The translations under genes and the position numbers were made by a program. Under the pieces are notes generated by a model. It was not told the origin of the DNA. It ran no database searches and was given only the letters and a program-made list of their open reading frames with translations. A DNA stretch of 40,019 bases, taken from positions 238,003-278,021 of the forward strand of contig BJOX01000056.1 in assembly GCA_009731375.1 (NCBI GenBank). Direction: 5' to 3'. Shown piece by piece: positions 39,642-40,019 of the stretch (positions are counted from its first letter, which is position 1; each line of letters opens with the position of its first letter). The stretch comes from Paulinella micropora (Eukaryota > Cercozoa > Imbricatea > Euglyphida).

Positions 39642-39821
39642 TAAGGACAAGTGAAAAAAATTTCGGCCAAGACATATTTCGGCCAGTGATTTGTCACCGC
39701 AGAATACGTTGTTTTTGCACAAAACTTTGGGTGGCTGGAATTCTTCCCTAGTCTTTCACCGCAAGATACGTTATATTTTTTGCCAAAATTTGAGGTGGCC
39801 GAAATTTTGCACTTGTCCTTA
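39642..39821. mobile_element. MITE with 26-28-bp terminal inverted repeats, TA target site
   Basis: The left end TAAGGACAAGTG...TTTCGGCCA (39642-39669) is the reverse complement of the right end TGGCCGAAATTTTGCACTTG (39796-39815) plus TCCTTA, with one indel region. Outer TA dinucleotides fit a Tc1/mariner-like target duplication. The interior holds a two-copy direct repeat (CACCGCA-GATACGTT near 39700 and 39759). It interrupts copy 4 of the four-copy unit after TCATCTA. Confidence 0.7.
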
Positions 39822-39918
39822 TTGGTTAGGGCGACAGCGATTGTAGTGTACAACAAATAGGTTTCATTTGCATCTGTAACTGCGGCATGCAAGAAGTGTT
39901 CTTACCTAACTTGGTCTG

Positions 39919-39935
39919 CCTCTCTCTCTCATTCT

Positions 39936-40011
<76 letters not shown>

Positions 40012-40019
40012 CCTCTCCC
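39919..40019. repeat. (CT)n tract at the window end
   Basis: Pyrimidine tract with few interruptions running to the last base. Confidence 0.9.

Larger units (their letters stand above)
38887..39890 (-). repeat. Four-copy interspersed unit with conserved minus-strand reading
   Basis: Copies centre on 38901-38950, 39164-39213, 39433-39480 and 39829-39875. Consensus (plus): CGACAGCGATTGTAGCGTAC, then AGCAAATTG. On the minus strand they read [27 protein letters not shown] and YLLYTTIAV. Flanks often begin TCATCTATGGGT. Either a decayed repeat or copied exons of an unknown gene; splice sites are not clear. Confidence 0.55.

Overview
The window comes from an intron-bearing nuclear eukaryotic genome. 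GT-AG introns join reading frames in phase, LTR retrotransposon remains are present, and microsatellites fill introns and intergenic DNA. A microbial eukaryote or alga fits, but nothing names the species. The assembly has ten N gaps, homopolymer artefacts and many one-base frameshifts, so broken frames may be real decay or sequencing error.

0-5.4 kb (minus strand): spliced genes. A 70-aa two-exon gene (4835-5358) has a (CT)n-filled intron. A gene (1732-4544) encodes a ubiquitin-specific protease domain with all catalytic boxes, after a region resembling the C-terminal domain of retro-integrases. Two further fragments lie at 923-1644 and 1-876 (poly-Ser, one intron, open to the window edge).

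5.4-10.2 kb: microsatellites, a ~150-bp minisatellite, then (minus strand) a decayed Gag-like gene (7043-9671) and a scrap of integrase core (6865-6950), remains of an element called RE-B here.

10.2-24.7 kb: a 14.5-kb Ty3/Gypsy-type LTR retrotransposon (RE-A, plus strand) with both LTRs, primer-binding site, polypurine tract, a long leader with a consensus splice donor, Gag with a PPxY motif, protease, reverse transcriptase, RNase H, and an integrase that stops after its zinc-binding domain. A third ORF in the env position has an N-terminal membrane anchor and sits just behind a consensus branch point and 3' splice site. This is a retrovirus-like plan, but several frameshifts make this copy look inactive as assembled.

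24.7-32.9 kb: microsatellite-rich DNA hiding a spliced minus-strand gene for a PRL-type (PTP4A) protein tyrosine phosphatase. Six exons (32125 down to 27673) splice in phase; the 3' end falls in a gap. Fragments of its exons have been copied together with the intronic microsatellites. A foldback MITE lies at 26301-26452.

32.9-40 kb: (TAG)n composite arrays, a complex inverted and tandem repeat block (34.2-35.4 kb), a gap, (TTA)n with exon-like islands, about 55 copies of a 13-bp minisatellite, pyrimidine tracts, a four-copy repeat with a conserved minus-strand reading, twin hairpins and a TA-flanked MITE inserted in one of those copies. No rRNA, tRNA or CRISPR was recognised.
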